Below the pieces are notes generated by a model. That model saw only the letters and a list, made by a program, of their open reading frames with translations. It was not told where the DNA came from and searched no databases. A stretch of DNA of 64,000 nt from Blastomyces gilchristii SLH14081 (Eukaryota > Ascomycota > Eurotiomycetes > Onygenales > Ajellomycetaceae). The translations under genes and the position numbers were made by a program. Position 1 is the stretch's first letter; every line of letters starts with the position of its first letter. The stretch is from assembly GCF_000003855.2 (NCBI RefSeq), contig NW_003101680.1, positions 5,996,613 through 6,060,612 on the forward strand. The letters are read 5' to 3'. Shown piece after piece: positions 11,480 through 24,175 of this stretch.

Positions 11480-14478
11480 TGAACTCTACTGCAGACACTT
11501 AGAAGTAGTTATCTGAATTATAAATAATCTTCATAAAAGAAGTCTCAGAGAATTTATTAATTACTTATAAAATATCATTCTCTGCATCTGTGACAGAAGA
11601 ACTCTTTGAATCTATGAATGAATCAATCTCAGTAAAGAACATTCTTGAGCATCTTCTATAAAATTAAGCTATTTTTCTACAAGAAATGCTTACTATCTGT
11701 AAACACTCTTAAACTGAGTCTCTAGATATAATCTTCAGAAACATCTATACACTGAAAAGAAACTTTCTTAAGCTGTAATCACTTAAGATCACTTACTGAA
11801 TTATAATCTATAAAAGCTTTTATTAGTTTGTATTTAAAATTGACTTACAAGTCTGACTGTGTGATATGAAAGATGAAGAAGCTGTTATCTATATAATGAC
11901 AGATCTCTACTACACTGAAGTCAAGAACTGACTGAATTATCTAGAGAATGATTATAAGAGATCTCACTGATCTGTTCTTAAGACCTATTCAGAGAATAAG
12001 TTGAGAGACTCTATAAGCTGAATAGAGAACATCTGAACTGTAATTATTAATATTAGAAAAAGAAATGAGAAATCTGATAAAGATTACTTACAGTACTTTA
12101 TAAAATTATAATGTGAATTAAGATCTATGAAAATAGAGCTCTGAAACAAGATCTGAATGATGATATTTATAATGAAGCTGAATAAAAATATACAGAATAA
12201 GCTTATTAAGTAAGACTCTAAGCTCTTAGCTCTGAGAAAACTGATGACTCTCATTCACTGTTTATAGATTACTGTGAGAGTCACAGATCTGTAGAGAGTA
12301 GATCACTGATCAGCTCTGTAAGAGTCAGAATAACAGAGAACAGATTTATTAGAAAAAGATAATAAGACACAGAGAGATTTATATCTGACTACTGAGTAGA
12401 GAGAAAGAGCTTTATAAGCTCTTATAAATAGAGTATTTAATAAAGAGATTAAGAAAAAGAATCTCTACTTTATCTGTTCTAAATCAGAATATCTCTGCAC
12501 AAACTGTTTAGATAAATTAAAATAGAAATTTAAGAAGTTATAGACAGAGTCAGTAACAGTCTTCTTAAGAGTCTTAAAGCTGATATCTGAATCTGTTACT
12601 TCTCTGATAAAAATACTTACTTATAGAGAGAGACTGTACTGTAATACTGTTATCTCATAAGTATAAAAAGTATTAATAAACTCAGAACCTCAGGTCACTG
12701 TAGTGTCTCTAAAGCTCATAGAGTGAATAAGCTGAGTGATAGAAACTGAGAATCTACTCTTATAATAAGCAGAATATGAGAACTTAGATCTGAGAACTGA
12801 GAGACTTATAAGAATTATCTTTGAACTGTAAGATCTCTCTGAAATCTGAAGAAGATTTATAGAAACTATGATTATTACAGATATTATAGATAACATGTAC
12901 TTAAGACTTATATAACTTCAAAGATATAATCTGTATATAGCTATCTATAAGTCAGGATTATACTTCTGATCAGTGTTAACAGACTTACTTATAGAGATAG
13001 AAGCAGTTGATACTGTAGAGTTAATTAGAGAAGATAAGCTTATCTATATAATAATATTATAAATATCTGAGAACTTCACAGTCATGAAAACATAGCTTCA
13101 GATATCAGAGAAATACTGAGATCTTACAGAGATATTTAGTTCAGTAAAGATACCTGAGCTTTCTTCTCACTATGAGAAGAATCTGATAATAGATTTAATA
13201 GAAGAGTAGACACTCTTCTGAGAATCAATCTATACACTCTCTTATTATGAGACAGAGATCTTACAGGCCTATGTAAAGAGGAATCTGAAGAATGACTTTA
13301 TCTGATCTTCATAGATCTCTGTGAAAGTCTCTGTAATATTCATGAAGAAGAAGAATGAAGATCTCAGATTATATATAAACTATTATAATCTGAACTTCAA
13401 GACTATAAAGAGTCACTATTCTCTGTCTCTGATCAAGAATGTGATCAACTGTCTCATGAGAGCTGTTATATTCATACAACTGAAAGTGATCAATGTATAT
13501 ACACAGCTGTGAATACAGTCTGAGAATGAATAAAAGACTGTCTTTAGAACTGTACTGACATTATTTGAATATCTAGTGATATCTTTTAATTTGACTAATA
13601 TTTCTACAGTATTCTAGTCTTTCATTAATAAAATACTTCATGTATATCTGAATATCTTTATAATAATATATCTGAATAATGTGATAATGTACTCTGTAAA
13701 GAAGAAAGAACACACTGAGTATATATGAAGTATGTTAAAGATCTTAGATAAGACAGAACTGTATATTAAGCTTATAAAGTATAACTTCAGTATCTATTGA
13801 ATTAATTTCCTAGAATATATAATCACTGTAGATGATATTCAGATAAAATCTTTTTAAGACTATTCTATTATAATCAGAGTTAACTAGTATTCATAAGATT
13901 CAGATCTTTCTGAGCTTTGTGAATTTCTATAGATAGTTTATCTTTGTATTTATAAGAATCTTCTTAATTCTTACAGACATACTGAAGAATAAAAATAAGA
14001 AGAAGTTATTCTATGAATAGAGAATAGAAAGATTATTAAGAAGAGAGAGCTGTAAGAACTTTCTTATCTCAGAAGCTCATAAGATCTTTACAAGATTGAA
14101 ATATATATTTCTAGATACAGTGATACTGTTTCACTTTAATCTCTTACTCTTAATCAGATTGAAGATAGATGTCTTCTTCTTTATAATTTCAGAAATAGTC
14201 TTATAACTACAGTTAAATAAGAACTGAGTTTCAGTGATCTTTTTCTCATGAAAAATGTAACTTATGAAGATTAACTATAATATTTATAATCAAGAGTTTC
14301 TTATAATAGTGAAATTCTTTCATCACTGATATTACTACTTTGAGAGCCTTGTAACAGTGATTACTATTAGAACTGATTATAATAGCTTATAATAGTTTAC
14401 TTTAATTAAGAAACTCTTGTGATAGTAGATTCACTGAGCTCAGAGACTAAGTGAGTTCTGATTCAAGATAGAGTATAT
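11480..14478 (+). pseudogene. LTR-A1 gag and first half of pol (to RNase H)
   Basis: Gag occupies about 11500-12900 and includes a zinc-knuckle-like ICSKSEYLCTNC near 12470-12510; the expected first Cys appears as Tyr. Protease should lie at about 12650-13000. RT is about 13180-14000: VSVIFMKKKNEDLRLYINYYN (13330-13395), then the catalytic box IYLNNVIMYS near 13670 (usually YLDD). The RNase H region follows to 14478, where LTR-B2 interrupts. Stops are mostly TGA at Trp positions. Confidence 0.8.
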
Positions 14479-14897
14479 TGTGGCGGGCTGCGCCCGATCA
14501 ATCATATAGACTATTCCGTTACACTCCATAGATTCTTCCGCTCCACTCTCGAACACGTACACTCCGATTCTCGGCCAGTCTCGATCGCCGATCCTCGGGC
14601 ACCACGAACGNNNNNNNNNNNNNNNNNNNNNNNNNNNNNNNNNNNNNNNNNNNNNNNNNNNNNNNNNNNNNNNNNNNNNNNNNNNNNNNNNNNNNNNNNN
14701 NNNNNNNNNNATCCTAGGGCATCACGAAAAGGGATAGAAGTTACGGTCTGTCGTTGCAGCACATAAATGTTATAATTTTCACTTCAATTGCTGATATATA
14801 CAACTTTTCTTTCTTACGTTGTGTAGATGGTTGTATCTTTTTTATATAAGATCTATAAATATTATTCTTGATCTAATTCGAGTGTAGGCCTCTTTCT
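14479..14897 (+). repeat. LTR-B2 5' LTR, interrupted by N gap
   Basis: Starts TGTGGCGGGCTGCGCCCGAT with a GGGC-TGC-GCCC hairpin and stays CpG-rich up to the gap at 14611. After the gap (14711 on) the sequence departs from other B LTRs by transversions and indels, not just transitions, and its end reads cctctttct instead of cctcttaca. The end coordinate is therefore by alignment only. Confidence 0.75.
14611..14710. other. Assembly gap (100 N)
   Basis: Exactly 100 N bases inside the LTR-B2 5' LTR, the usual placeholder for a gap of unknown size. The motif atcct(c/a)gggc(a/c)... occurs on both sides (near 14594 and 14711), so the gap may hide a duplicated or collapsed LTR segment. Confidence 0.97.
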
Positions 14898-15239
14898 CTT
14901 AATAACGGTCATCATTTTCTTATTAGACAAAGATTATTCACACAGGTCTCCTCATTGGAAATGATTATTCATCAAGAAATATCTGAACATGTAACAATGT
15001 GTAAGAAATAGAGAAGTAGTCAAACAGTTAAGCAGACACTGAGTTCTCAGATAGAAGCTTGCTTACCAGTCACTCTGGCCTCATAACAAGATCTTATGAA
15101 CAGAATAAGATTTACAAAGAGAATATCAGTGAAAGATCTGAGAGTTCTAACACTCAGATGTATGAGATACTCATATAATTACACATCTGATGATCAATAT
15201 AATCATGTCTAACAATAATATGAAACTCTCAAACACGAG

Positions 15240-16370
15240 TATTGATGCAATGTCACAGTGGCTCTGAGCAATATTGAAATTACAACAGCAATAGATAGCA
15301 GACATACATACAACTCAATAACTTCAATACAAAGAGATTCAATGATTAACTTATGTGATTTCAACATCTACAGAATTAAATACAAAAGTGCTGAAAGAAC
15401 ACTTAGATACTTCTGTATATTTCAATGCTTTCAATCTCACTCTTTACTCATTATACAGGATGAAAATGCTCATGAAACTGAGTGTAGATGAAGATGCTAT
15501 CAGTTCACTAATCAATCAAGATTGATATATCAATGAATGATTGAAAGATCACATGAAACAGAAATTTCACTCATAAATGAAAGCATGTGAACCAGTATTG
15601 TGAACACCTGATAATATCATGAAACATCTTGATGTTCTGTTTCAAGACCCTGTCATACAACAGAAAGTATTAGATTGATTACAGAGCATCTGACAGAGAA
15701 ACACTTCTCTTACAACATTCATCTCTGACTTCAACATCAAGATTCTAGAAGCAGGTGATCAATCTTGAGAGAATCAAATAAAGATTAGCATGTTTAAGAA
15801 GATATTGACTTTTGAACTCTTACAGACTCTTATAAGTGTAGACAAAGACCAGACTTATGAAGACTTCTGCACACAGCTCTGGACATTGAATAATCATCTT
15901 ATCAAGCTCAAGAGTATACAGAACAGTGACAGAAGACATTACATCTCAGTCACTCATACACTCACACTGAAGAGGAGTAACAGCAATGATACAGATGTCA
16001 TGAACTGAATAGATTCAAATGTCTATACATAAGCAAGAGTTTTCATTATTTGAACAGGCTTCTGAGTCCCTGAGATCACTTCTGAAGAAGTTGCTGATTG
16101 ACATCAATATGAAGTGGGCATTAACTGTAACTAATCAGAACACATTGCTTTCAACTACTGATTAATCTATATATCTCCTCATTTAAAGAATGAATCAGTG
16201 TCTGTCCGCGCCAACCATATTACATTAGAGGAAGATTCAGAAGATAACTATGAGAATGTCTCAGTGAAACAGAGAAAAGATTAGCTTCTGTTCAAATTCA
16301 TAAACAGAAGCTTGAAAAGGTCAGATGACAATGATTTGAAGAGAAGATGATAATGAATGCAATTCTTGTA
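15240..16370 (+). pseudogene. LTR-B2 gag relic
   Basis: A short frame at 15258 onwards contains TTAIDSRHTYNSITSIQRDS. The better conserved C-terminal half begins at 15790 (MFKKILTFELLQTLISVDKD) and includes LIKLKSIQNSDRRHYISVTH. The zinc knuckle near 16120-16165 reads INCN*SEHIAFN, with the outer Cys residues lost to G-to-A changes. Colinear with B1, B3 and B4 gag. Confidence 0.65.
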
Positions 16371-19300
16371 TCTACTGTGATTGATAACATGTATAATATG
16401 AAAGCCATGATAGACAGTGATCTATGTCACTATGCAATGATAAAATCTTCAGTTATAAGACATTATAATCTTCAGTGTATCTCTTTATCAAAATCCTGAC
16501 TTCTCACAGAATTTGATAATTTAAAAGACATTTGTACTCATTACATGATGAAGCTGATCATAGATGTGAGAGAACATCAACATAAAGATGTCTACATATA
16601 TGAAGTTAATAATCTTGATTATTATCTTATATTAGAACTTATCTAGCTATCTGAATAAGACATCTTATTGAACACTTAAAACAGAAGCTTGATATTCTCT
16701 AACAATAATAGAATTCATGAAGATAATATTCACAAGACTATGAATCTTACACAGATTTCTGCCAACACTTATAAAATACTCTGAAAAAGAAGTCATTATC
16801 AAAATCACTGACAGAGTCACTGATAAGTTCACTGACAGCAGAATCATGTATCAATCTACTTCATCAGTCTGGCCAATATTAAAAAGACTCTAGAAAAGTT
16901 ATCCTGTGTTACAATAACAGATTCTCATATAAAACTCTCTTAATAATATTATGAATATCTAGATGTCTTCTGATAAGATAATATTATGAATATACCTCTC
17001 TTATAAGGTTCTGAAATGAATTACAGTATCAAGTTAGAGAAAAAGAATGATAAGAATTCTGAACTGTCATGAGGATCTCTTTATAACATGTTCTGAGATG
17101 AACTTCTTCTTCTTCAAAAGACACTCAATGATCTGTTGAATAAGAAATTCATATGTGTTAATAACTCTTTCACTGCAGTCTCTATTCTCTTTGCAAAGAA
17201 ATCAGATAAAGAACTTCAGTTCTATATGAATTATCAAGAATTGAACAGATTAATAAAGAAAGACTGTTATTCTTTATCTCTTATCAATGAAACTCTAGCT
17301 CATATTGAACAAGCTCAATGATTTACAAAGTTAGATGTTATCACTGTGTTTCATAAGATCTGTATTACTGAAGAAGATGCGTGACTTACAGCATTCTGAA
17401 CATGATATAATCTCTTTAAATAAGTAGTCACACTCTTTGAACTGATCAATGCTCTCAGTATATTTCAGAAGTATATCAACTAAGCACTCTGAGACTTTCT
17501 TAATAAATTTGCATCTGCTTATCTAGATAATATTCTCATCTTCATCAATGAATTCAGAAAGAAATATCAAGAGTATGTACAAAGAGTATTACAATGACTA
17601 TAAGAAATAAGACTATCAATTAATATTGACAAGTGTGATTTCAAAGTCAAGAGTACTAAATACTTAGATTTCATCATAGAAGCTGGCAAGAGAATCTGAA
17701 TGAATTCTGAGAAGATCTCTACTATTCTTGAATGAGAGGCCTCATGCACTGTGAAAGATGTACAAAGCTTCATCAGATTTACTAACTTCTATCAGTGATT
17801 TATACAAAACTTCTCAGATATTATAAGATTACTTACAGAACTCACTAAGAAAGACTCAGTATTTCAATGATCAGTAGATGCTGAAGCTGCATTTACACAG
17901 ATGAAGAAGATATTCATTAATATCTCTCTGCTAATAATATTCAATTCTGATCACAAAGCAGTTATTGAAGCTGATTTCTCTGACTATGTGATAGAAGAAG
18001 TAATATTGTAATATGATGATGAAGATATTCTACAATCATATGTCTTCATGTCTAAGAAACTAAGTCTCACTGAATACAATTATGAAATCTATGATAAGAA
18101 ACTTCTTATAATTGTATACTGTTTAGAAGAATGAGACTCTGAACTCTGAAGTGTCTCTGAATTTGAGATAGTCATAGATTATAAGAATCTCAAATACTTT
18201 ACAACTATCTGTAAACTCACTGAATGATAGATATGATAATCTGAGTTCTTAAGCTGCTTTCATTTTATGATACACTATCATTCTAGCAGTCAGAACTTGA
18301 TAACAGACACTCTTTCACAATGAGAATAAGATATGCTGCTTGATATGACAGACACACACTGAATGATCTGAGAACACCAGCTCTTAGATCTGAAGATATT
18401 GATCAACTAAGATAGAACAACTTATAACACTATATATATTTCTCTGATTAGAACACTCTCTCTTCAAACTGATACTGATATTGATATCTTCACTTCCTCT
18501 ACACTAAATGAACTGTGACATACAGCAGCTCAGACTGATAAACTTCTTCAGACTCTTATTAAAGCAGTATATTAAGAAGCACTCTGATTTCTCTCAGAAC
18601 TATGTATAAGAACTGATATCTCAGAATGTTTAATTGATGATAATAACACTCTGTGATTTTATGAACAATGTTGAGTCTTCTACTCTGAACTCTTATACAC
18701 TTGAATAATGCAAGAGATGCATGATTTATATATGACTGATCACTCAGATTATGAACAATTGTATTGAATAATCTCTCAAGAGTTCTACTAATCTGAGATA
18801 TTAAACAGCATCAGATATTTTCTTCAAAACTGCAATTATTATTCTTCTATCATCTTATGAAAGAACTGTAGAAAAGATCTATTAAAATCACGCAATGTCT
18901 CTAATAGAATCTGATAAGATGTGATAATTAACTTCACAGTTAATCTCTCTGAGAGTAAGAGTTGTAGAAATGTCCTGATCATTATAAACTGATTGAGTAA
19001 AGATGTAATATTGAAATCTTGTAATAAAATGAATGCTGAACAAGTCACTGAAGCTTTTCTACAGAGCTCATTCTATTGAATGTATGAATTGCTGAGATTC
19101 ATAGTATCAGATTGAGACTGTCAATTCATAAGCACTCTCTGAACAAGAATCTGTCAAGTTCTTGAGATTATATATCATCTGTTAACTGTCTATCACTCTG
19201 AGACTGATAATGTGTCAGAACAGATAATTCAGACTGTAAAGAATTATCTTTACAAGTTCTGTAATCACTTATAAGATGATTGACATGATCTGCTTCTACA

Positions 19301-19982
19301 TACTGAGGTTACTATCAATGAATGAGATGCTGTTTCAACAGATGTAAGCCTGTTCTTTCTTACACACAGTTATTATATAAAAGTGTTGAATCTTCTAGAG
19401 ATTACACAGTTCACATTGAATCTCTGCAGTTCAATTCAGATCACTGATAATATAGTAATAAAGCTCTGAGATGTCTGTGATTGAGCAGAGGTCTTCATAA
19501 TAACTGTAAAACAAGATCAAGAGAATTAAATCAATGTTCACTGAGACCTCACTGAACAATATAAGATAGAAGATCTGATATGATTGAGTCTTAAGAATAT
19601 ATGAATCACATATTTATCTTGTATGCTAGATTATCATCATATCAGATATAAAGTGATAGAAGTTCTAGATAGTCACAACTACTGTTTTAACATATCATCA
19701 GAGATTCATAATATATTTCATACAAGCTTGTTACACTGCACTGTCACTGATTCATTCTCTTCTCAACTGACTTCTGACTGACAGTTACCAGACATCATAG
19801 AAGAAGATAATGAGCTTGAGTGAGAGATTGAGAATATTCTTGATAAGAGACTCTTCAGCTGCAGCCAGTAATATCTTATGAAATGAGTCAGCTATAATTA
19901 ACTGATCTGAACTCTGAGTTCTGTATTATCTGAAACAGCAGTTCTTGACTGATGAGAACTGCTTCTGAAAGAGAGAAGCTAA
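16371..19982 (+). pseudogene. LTR-B2 pol relic (protease, RT, RNase H, integrase, chromodomain)
   Basis: Protease about 16390-16640 (AMIDSDLCHYAMIKSS). RT about 17090-17760: KFICVNNSFTAVSILFAKKS at 17140, then YLDNILIFINEF near 17520-17555. RNase H about 17880-18330 (VIEADFSDYVIEEV). Integrase about 18640-19640; its core near 18910-19100 reads FTVNLSESKSCRNVLIIIN and RFIVSD*DCQFIS (usually IVSDRGSQFVS). A chromodomain-like segment at about 19795-19960 begins ELE*EIENILDKRLFS. Frames are read through TGA stops at expected Trp positions. Confidence 0.82.
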
Positions 19983-20290
19983 TGTGACAGGCTGCGCCTG
20001 ATCAATCATATAGACTATTTCATTACACTTCATAGATTCTTCCACTTCACTCTTAAACACATACACTCTGATTCTCAGCCATTCTCAATCACCAATCCTC
20101 AGCTGTCATGAACGCGTATAGATTCTTCCGCCCCGAAGCTCCACCGCATACATCATCATATACATGTATAAATATCCACCTCAATCGTCAATTTCTACAC
20201 TTTCTCTTTCTTTTCTTCTCTAACGTTTTTATCTTTGTTATATAAGACCTATCAATATTATACTGATCTATTCGGCGTAGACCCCTTACA
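19983..20290 (+). repeat. LTR-B2 3' LTR
   Basis: 308 bp, beginning TGTGACAGGCTGCGCCTGAT and ending CCCCTTACA. The purine-rich run gaaagagagaagctaa precedes it. In the terminal hairpin both arms changed together (AGGC/GCCT instead of GGGC/GCCC), so pairing is kept. The outward end keeps ttcggcgtag; a TATA-like ttatataag lies near 20239. Confidence 0.88.
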
Positions 20291-20295
20291 TATAT

Positions 20296-22120
20296 TAAGA
20301 AAACTAAGAACTCAGTGAATGAACTCTCTCACAGATTAGACTATATTAAGAAGATCAGGATGACAGATATAGAGAGACTAGAGAAGACAGAAAAGCTTTA
20401 TATAATGCTCAGACTGAGTGTTATAAAGAGATTGATAGAAGAGTCTCTCAATTTCTTATAAGAGAAGAGAGAAGAGAGAGAGAAGAAGTCTGTATAACTA
20501 CTCTCTATAAGACTGAGAGTGAACACTCTGAGAATCTCTGTAAGAATTCTTGAAGAGAGTATCTATAATGTGAAGAGTTTATAAACTTTGAGAAATGCTG
20601 TAAAAGATCTGATGTAAGAGAAAACAGAGTATAAGTCTTTATAAGAACTTCTATTCAGATTGTCTGAACTGTAACTAAAGAATGAATATACTCAGTATAT
20701 TCAGAAACTGCTTACAGCAGAGATCAACTCTGCAGAAATAAAGAATTAAAGAGACTTATATAATCTCTTATAAAGAGAGGATCAGATTTATATATCTATA
20801 AATGAGTTTCTATATATAGAACTTATTAAAAGATATAATGACTCTTCTCTAACAGATCATTTTACAGATACTAGAACTCATGAGTTGTTTATAAGAAAAT
20901 ACTTCTAACTGAAGATACAAGAACTTGTAAAGAAGATAGTGAATTCTTATACTATTTATCAGAATTTGTGAGTAGTGTGATTTAAATTATATAAAGAACT
21001 TACTTCTCTACTCATTCTGCAGAAACCTTGAGAACAGCTAGAAATAAACACTTTTATAAGTCTCTCTGAAAGTAAGAAAATATATAATACCTGCTTTGAC
21101 AGTGTGCTGATGATAGTGAATCACTTTATCAAGATAACACACTTTATACTCATTCATAAGAACTTGAAGTCAAAGAATTTGACTTATATCTTTATCTATG
21201 ATATAATCTGATTGTATAAATTATCTGTAAATATTATCTTAGACAGAGAATTAATGTTTACAGAGATATTCTGATTTGATCTGATAATTATACTGAAGAT
21301 TTTATGAGATCTAAGCATAGCTTTTCATTAATAGACAGATAATCAGATAGAGTATCTGATAAGTATATTAGACTAGTATCTGTAATACTTTGTCAATTAT
21401 AATTAGAATGACTGAGTATATTGATTATTACTTATAGAGTTTATATACAATAACTTAAAGTATCTCAGTATAGATAAAATTCTCTTTAAGATGCTTACTG
21501 AGACTTATCTGTGAATAATCTTGATAAATCTGTGAGAGTATACTATAGAGTGTGATAATGCTTATGAATAGACTAAGAGAATTCAGAATATTCAGAAGAA
21601 AGTCTGTAAATTCTTGAGAAAGATCTAAGAGTATCAGAAGAGATACTATAACTTTAAGTATATTATAAAGAGTTTTAAGAAAGATAATAGAGTCTGACTG
21701 AGTCTAGAAAATATTATTATATAGAGATCTAGTAAGAAGCTAAATCTCTTATAGATAGAGTCTTATAAGATTATAAAGAAAGTTAGTTTACAGTTCTACA
21801 GATTGAAACTATTATCTGAGTTACAGATATATAATATTTTTTATATCTCTTTACTTCATAAATATAAGAAATTCTCAGAAGAGAATTCTGTGACTCATCA
21901 CTCTATTTATAAAGTACTAGAGAGTGAAAGAGAATATCAGATCAAAGAAATTATTGACTCAGAGAAGTGAGATTATAAGCCCTGATTCAAGATTCAGTGA
22001 TAAGAATATTCTGATAAGATAAATAAGTTCACTTAAGAATTATCTGAGTAGATAAGATATTTGTGAAAGCTAAGATATGACTTTCATAGTGTGAATTCTG
22101 ATAAGTCAGAATAATGTGAT
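20296..22120 (+). pseudogene. LTR-A1 integrase and chromodomain relic
   Basis: Continues A1 after LTR-B2. The integrase zinc domain lies near 20800-21040. The core at about 21100-21280 reads IVNHFIKITHFILIHKNLKS and IILDRELMFTEIF, aligning to the Gypsy core (VDRFTKMAHFIP and IVSDRGSLFTSEFW). A chromodomain follows at about 21910-22090 (LESEREYQIKEII, then FKIQW and EYSDKINKFT). It has multiple stops and is colinear with A2 33130-34940. Confidence 0.78.
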
Positions 22121-23903
22121 CTTTACTAAGAATCTGATTGTAATAAAGATATTAACACTGTTATTTATAAACTCTAGTCTATAAGATAATGAGTTTCTAC
22201 TGTGATGAACAGTCTGTGATGTATATAAAAGAAAGAAGAAATCATATTCTCATTAAAACTAAAAAATAAGAAAAAAGAAACAGGATTATAAACATAATTT
22301 AGAGACTAATAAAGAAAAACTAAAGAAAATTCATATTTATATTTACAATATCTGTCATACTTAATCTCTCTACAACTATCAATTTTCTTCTTCAAAGAAG
22401 CAGAGAGTATTATATCTGTAATACAGACAATTATTATATTTAATATGAAGACTGCTGAAAATGCACAGACTTCAGAAGAGCTGAACATCAGAGTGTATAC
22501 AGTTATAGCAGAATCTTGAGAACTGATCATCTGTATATGTGATCAGATACTTCTTACAAAGCTGTGTCTGCTTCTTCAGTTATACTGAAGTTTTCAGTTC
22601 AGAAATAATTGAGATATAGAGAGAGAGCTCATCTGCTCAGATTAACTTGTATCATGAATTCATGACATTCACATTATCTTAATTATTTTGATTTTACAGA
22701 TACTTAGAAACTCATCTTTCATTGACAATGAGATTACAGAAATGTGTCATGATGTGAGAGCTGTTGATAGAGAATCTAGACATATTTGCATGTGTCTGAT
22801 TGAAGATTATACAGACAGAGAAGAAGTGATCATAGGTCTGTGAGACTGCAAAGAACACTGACAGCACTGAGAGCTTTACAGAAACTGTTAGCTAGAATCT
22901 GTATGAAATCACTTACAGAGAGACTTACAGCAAAGAGTGAGACTGCACTGCTTAAAGTCAGGAACTGATCTGAGAGAGACACAGAGTTGATTACTAATCT
23001 GAAGATCAGGTGTGATGATGAGGCTGAGAGAAGTAAAGACACTGTTATGAGTGAGAGTATTCCTATCTCACCAGCTGGTAAAAAGTAATCAGAGGAGTCA
23101 CAGAAATGCTTATAACAAGCTTAACAGTGATCAGACATTGTTTATAAAGATATTGAAATTAGAAAAATTTTTTATTCTTGAGAAGTTCTTGAATTAATAT
23201 ATAGATATTGTTAGAAGTACTCTCTCTCTGTTATCTGAGTGAAAACACTTCATAAATGAATGAAGATACTCACAGTGTATAAGAATAAAAGCTGTTATAG
23301 AAAAAGGAAAAAGAAGATGAGATTCTGTAGACAGATCTGGAATATTTATACTACTCTAGAGAGATTTGTTTACACTATGAATGATTCTACAGAACAGTCA
23401 GATCACTCTAGTAAATAAAGACTGATTGTGAACTGCAGGCCTGAATTTTTCTATGTGACTACAAAGAGTGATTGCAGACTGTAAACATCTTGATTCTACA
23501 ATTTTACAGTGTCAAAGAATGATGACTTATAAGAATAAGTGAAAGATCAACTCGCGAATACTTCTCTTTGATAAGAGTGATCTCACAGAGAGTGATTTAC
23601 CTGTGAGATGAATCTATGTAATAGTCACACAAGAACCTTGTGAAAATGATTGAGAGTTAACCTGAATTCTTCTATATGAAAGATATGAGATGAATCTGCA
23701 TAATAGTCAGAAAAGAATCTGTAGGTTATAAAGAATCTCATGAAACAAGAAACTGAGTGACAGACTCTTTTCTCTTCACAGTAACAAGGGATTTTTCCTC
23801 ACTAAGATTTTTATAGATGTGAAGAATTTTTAGTAAGTATCACTGCAGTGCTGAGCTGATTCTACAAAGTCACTCAGTGAAAGGCTTCACAGATGAAGCC
23901 TTA
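22121..23903 (+). other. LTR-A1 3' region after the chromodomain, with helical ORF relic
   Basis: About 1.8 kb between chromodomain and 3' LTR, also present in A2. A frame near 22835-23260 reads LQRTLTALRALQKLL, LTERLTAKSETALLKVRN and NLKIRCDDEAERSKDT, continuing past occasional TGA stops. It is Leu/Lys/Glu-rich and looks helical or coiled-coil. The same frame is conserved in A2 (35673-36190). No known family is recognised. A long 3' region of this kind is not required of a chromovirus and may hold an accessory ORF. The minus-strand open frames here are probably shadows. Confidence 0.45.
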
Positions 23904-23917
23904 GAGAGGGAGAAGTA

Positions 23918-24175
23918 TGTAAGGAATCTCACTTCTTATGAATTCTTTATCTCTATTTCTATCTGTTATGTAATTAATAGGGTTAGTGGCCCTTGACTAC
24001 ACACAACTATATAGACTGAAGTTTGCAAATACTATTTACAACTCAGCTTGAATGCTATTATACATTTGATCTCTACATTTTATCTTTCTATCACAAATAC
24101 TTCTAGTAGTTAACAGTACATATCACGCCAAGCTGCAAACACCCGAATAATTGCCTGCGAGCACTCATTCTTACA
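23918..24175 (+). repeat. LTR-A1 3' LTR
   Basis: 258 bp, preceded by a polypurine tract (gagagggagaagta at 23904-23917). Its inward start has lost CpG, while its outward end keeps it (cacgccaagctgcaaac, gcctgcgagcac). This is the mirror image of the 5' LTR. Confidence 0.9.

Larger units (their letters stand above)
14479..20290 (+). mobile_element. LTR-B copy 2 (Ty3/Gypsy chromovirus), complete, contains assembly gap
   Basis: 5812 bp element inserted in LTR-A1 between RNase H and integrase, with a perfect 5 bp target duplication tatat (14474-14478 and 20291-20295). A1 reads straight across when the element is removed, as in A2 near 33130. 5' LTR about 14479-14897 (includes 100 N); 3' LTR 19983-20290. 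Internal order is gag, protease, RT, RNase H, integrase, chromodomain. Confidence 0.9.
11150..24175 (+). mobile_element. LTR-A copy 1 (Ty3/Gypsy chromovirus), split by LTR-B2
   Basis: Complete LTR-A element inserted in the integrase region of B1. LTRs are 11150-11407 and 23918-24175, 258 bp each, with TGTAAGAA...TTCTTACA-type termini. Flanking 5-mers are ctgat (11145-11149) and ctgct (24176-24180), an imperfect 5 bp duplication. Without LTR-B2 (14479-20290) the element is about 7.2 kb, the same as A2 (7250 bp). Internal order: gag, protease, RT, RNase H, integrase, chromodomain, extra 3' region. Confidence 0.88.
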
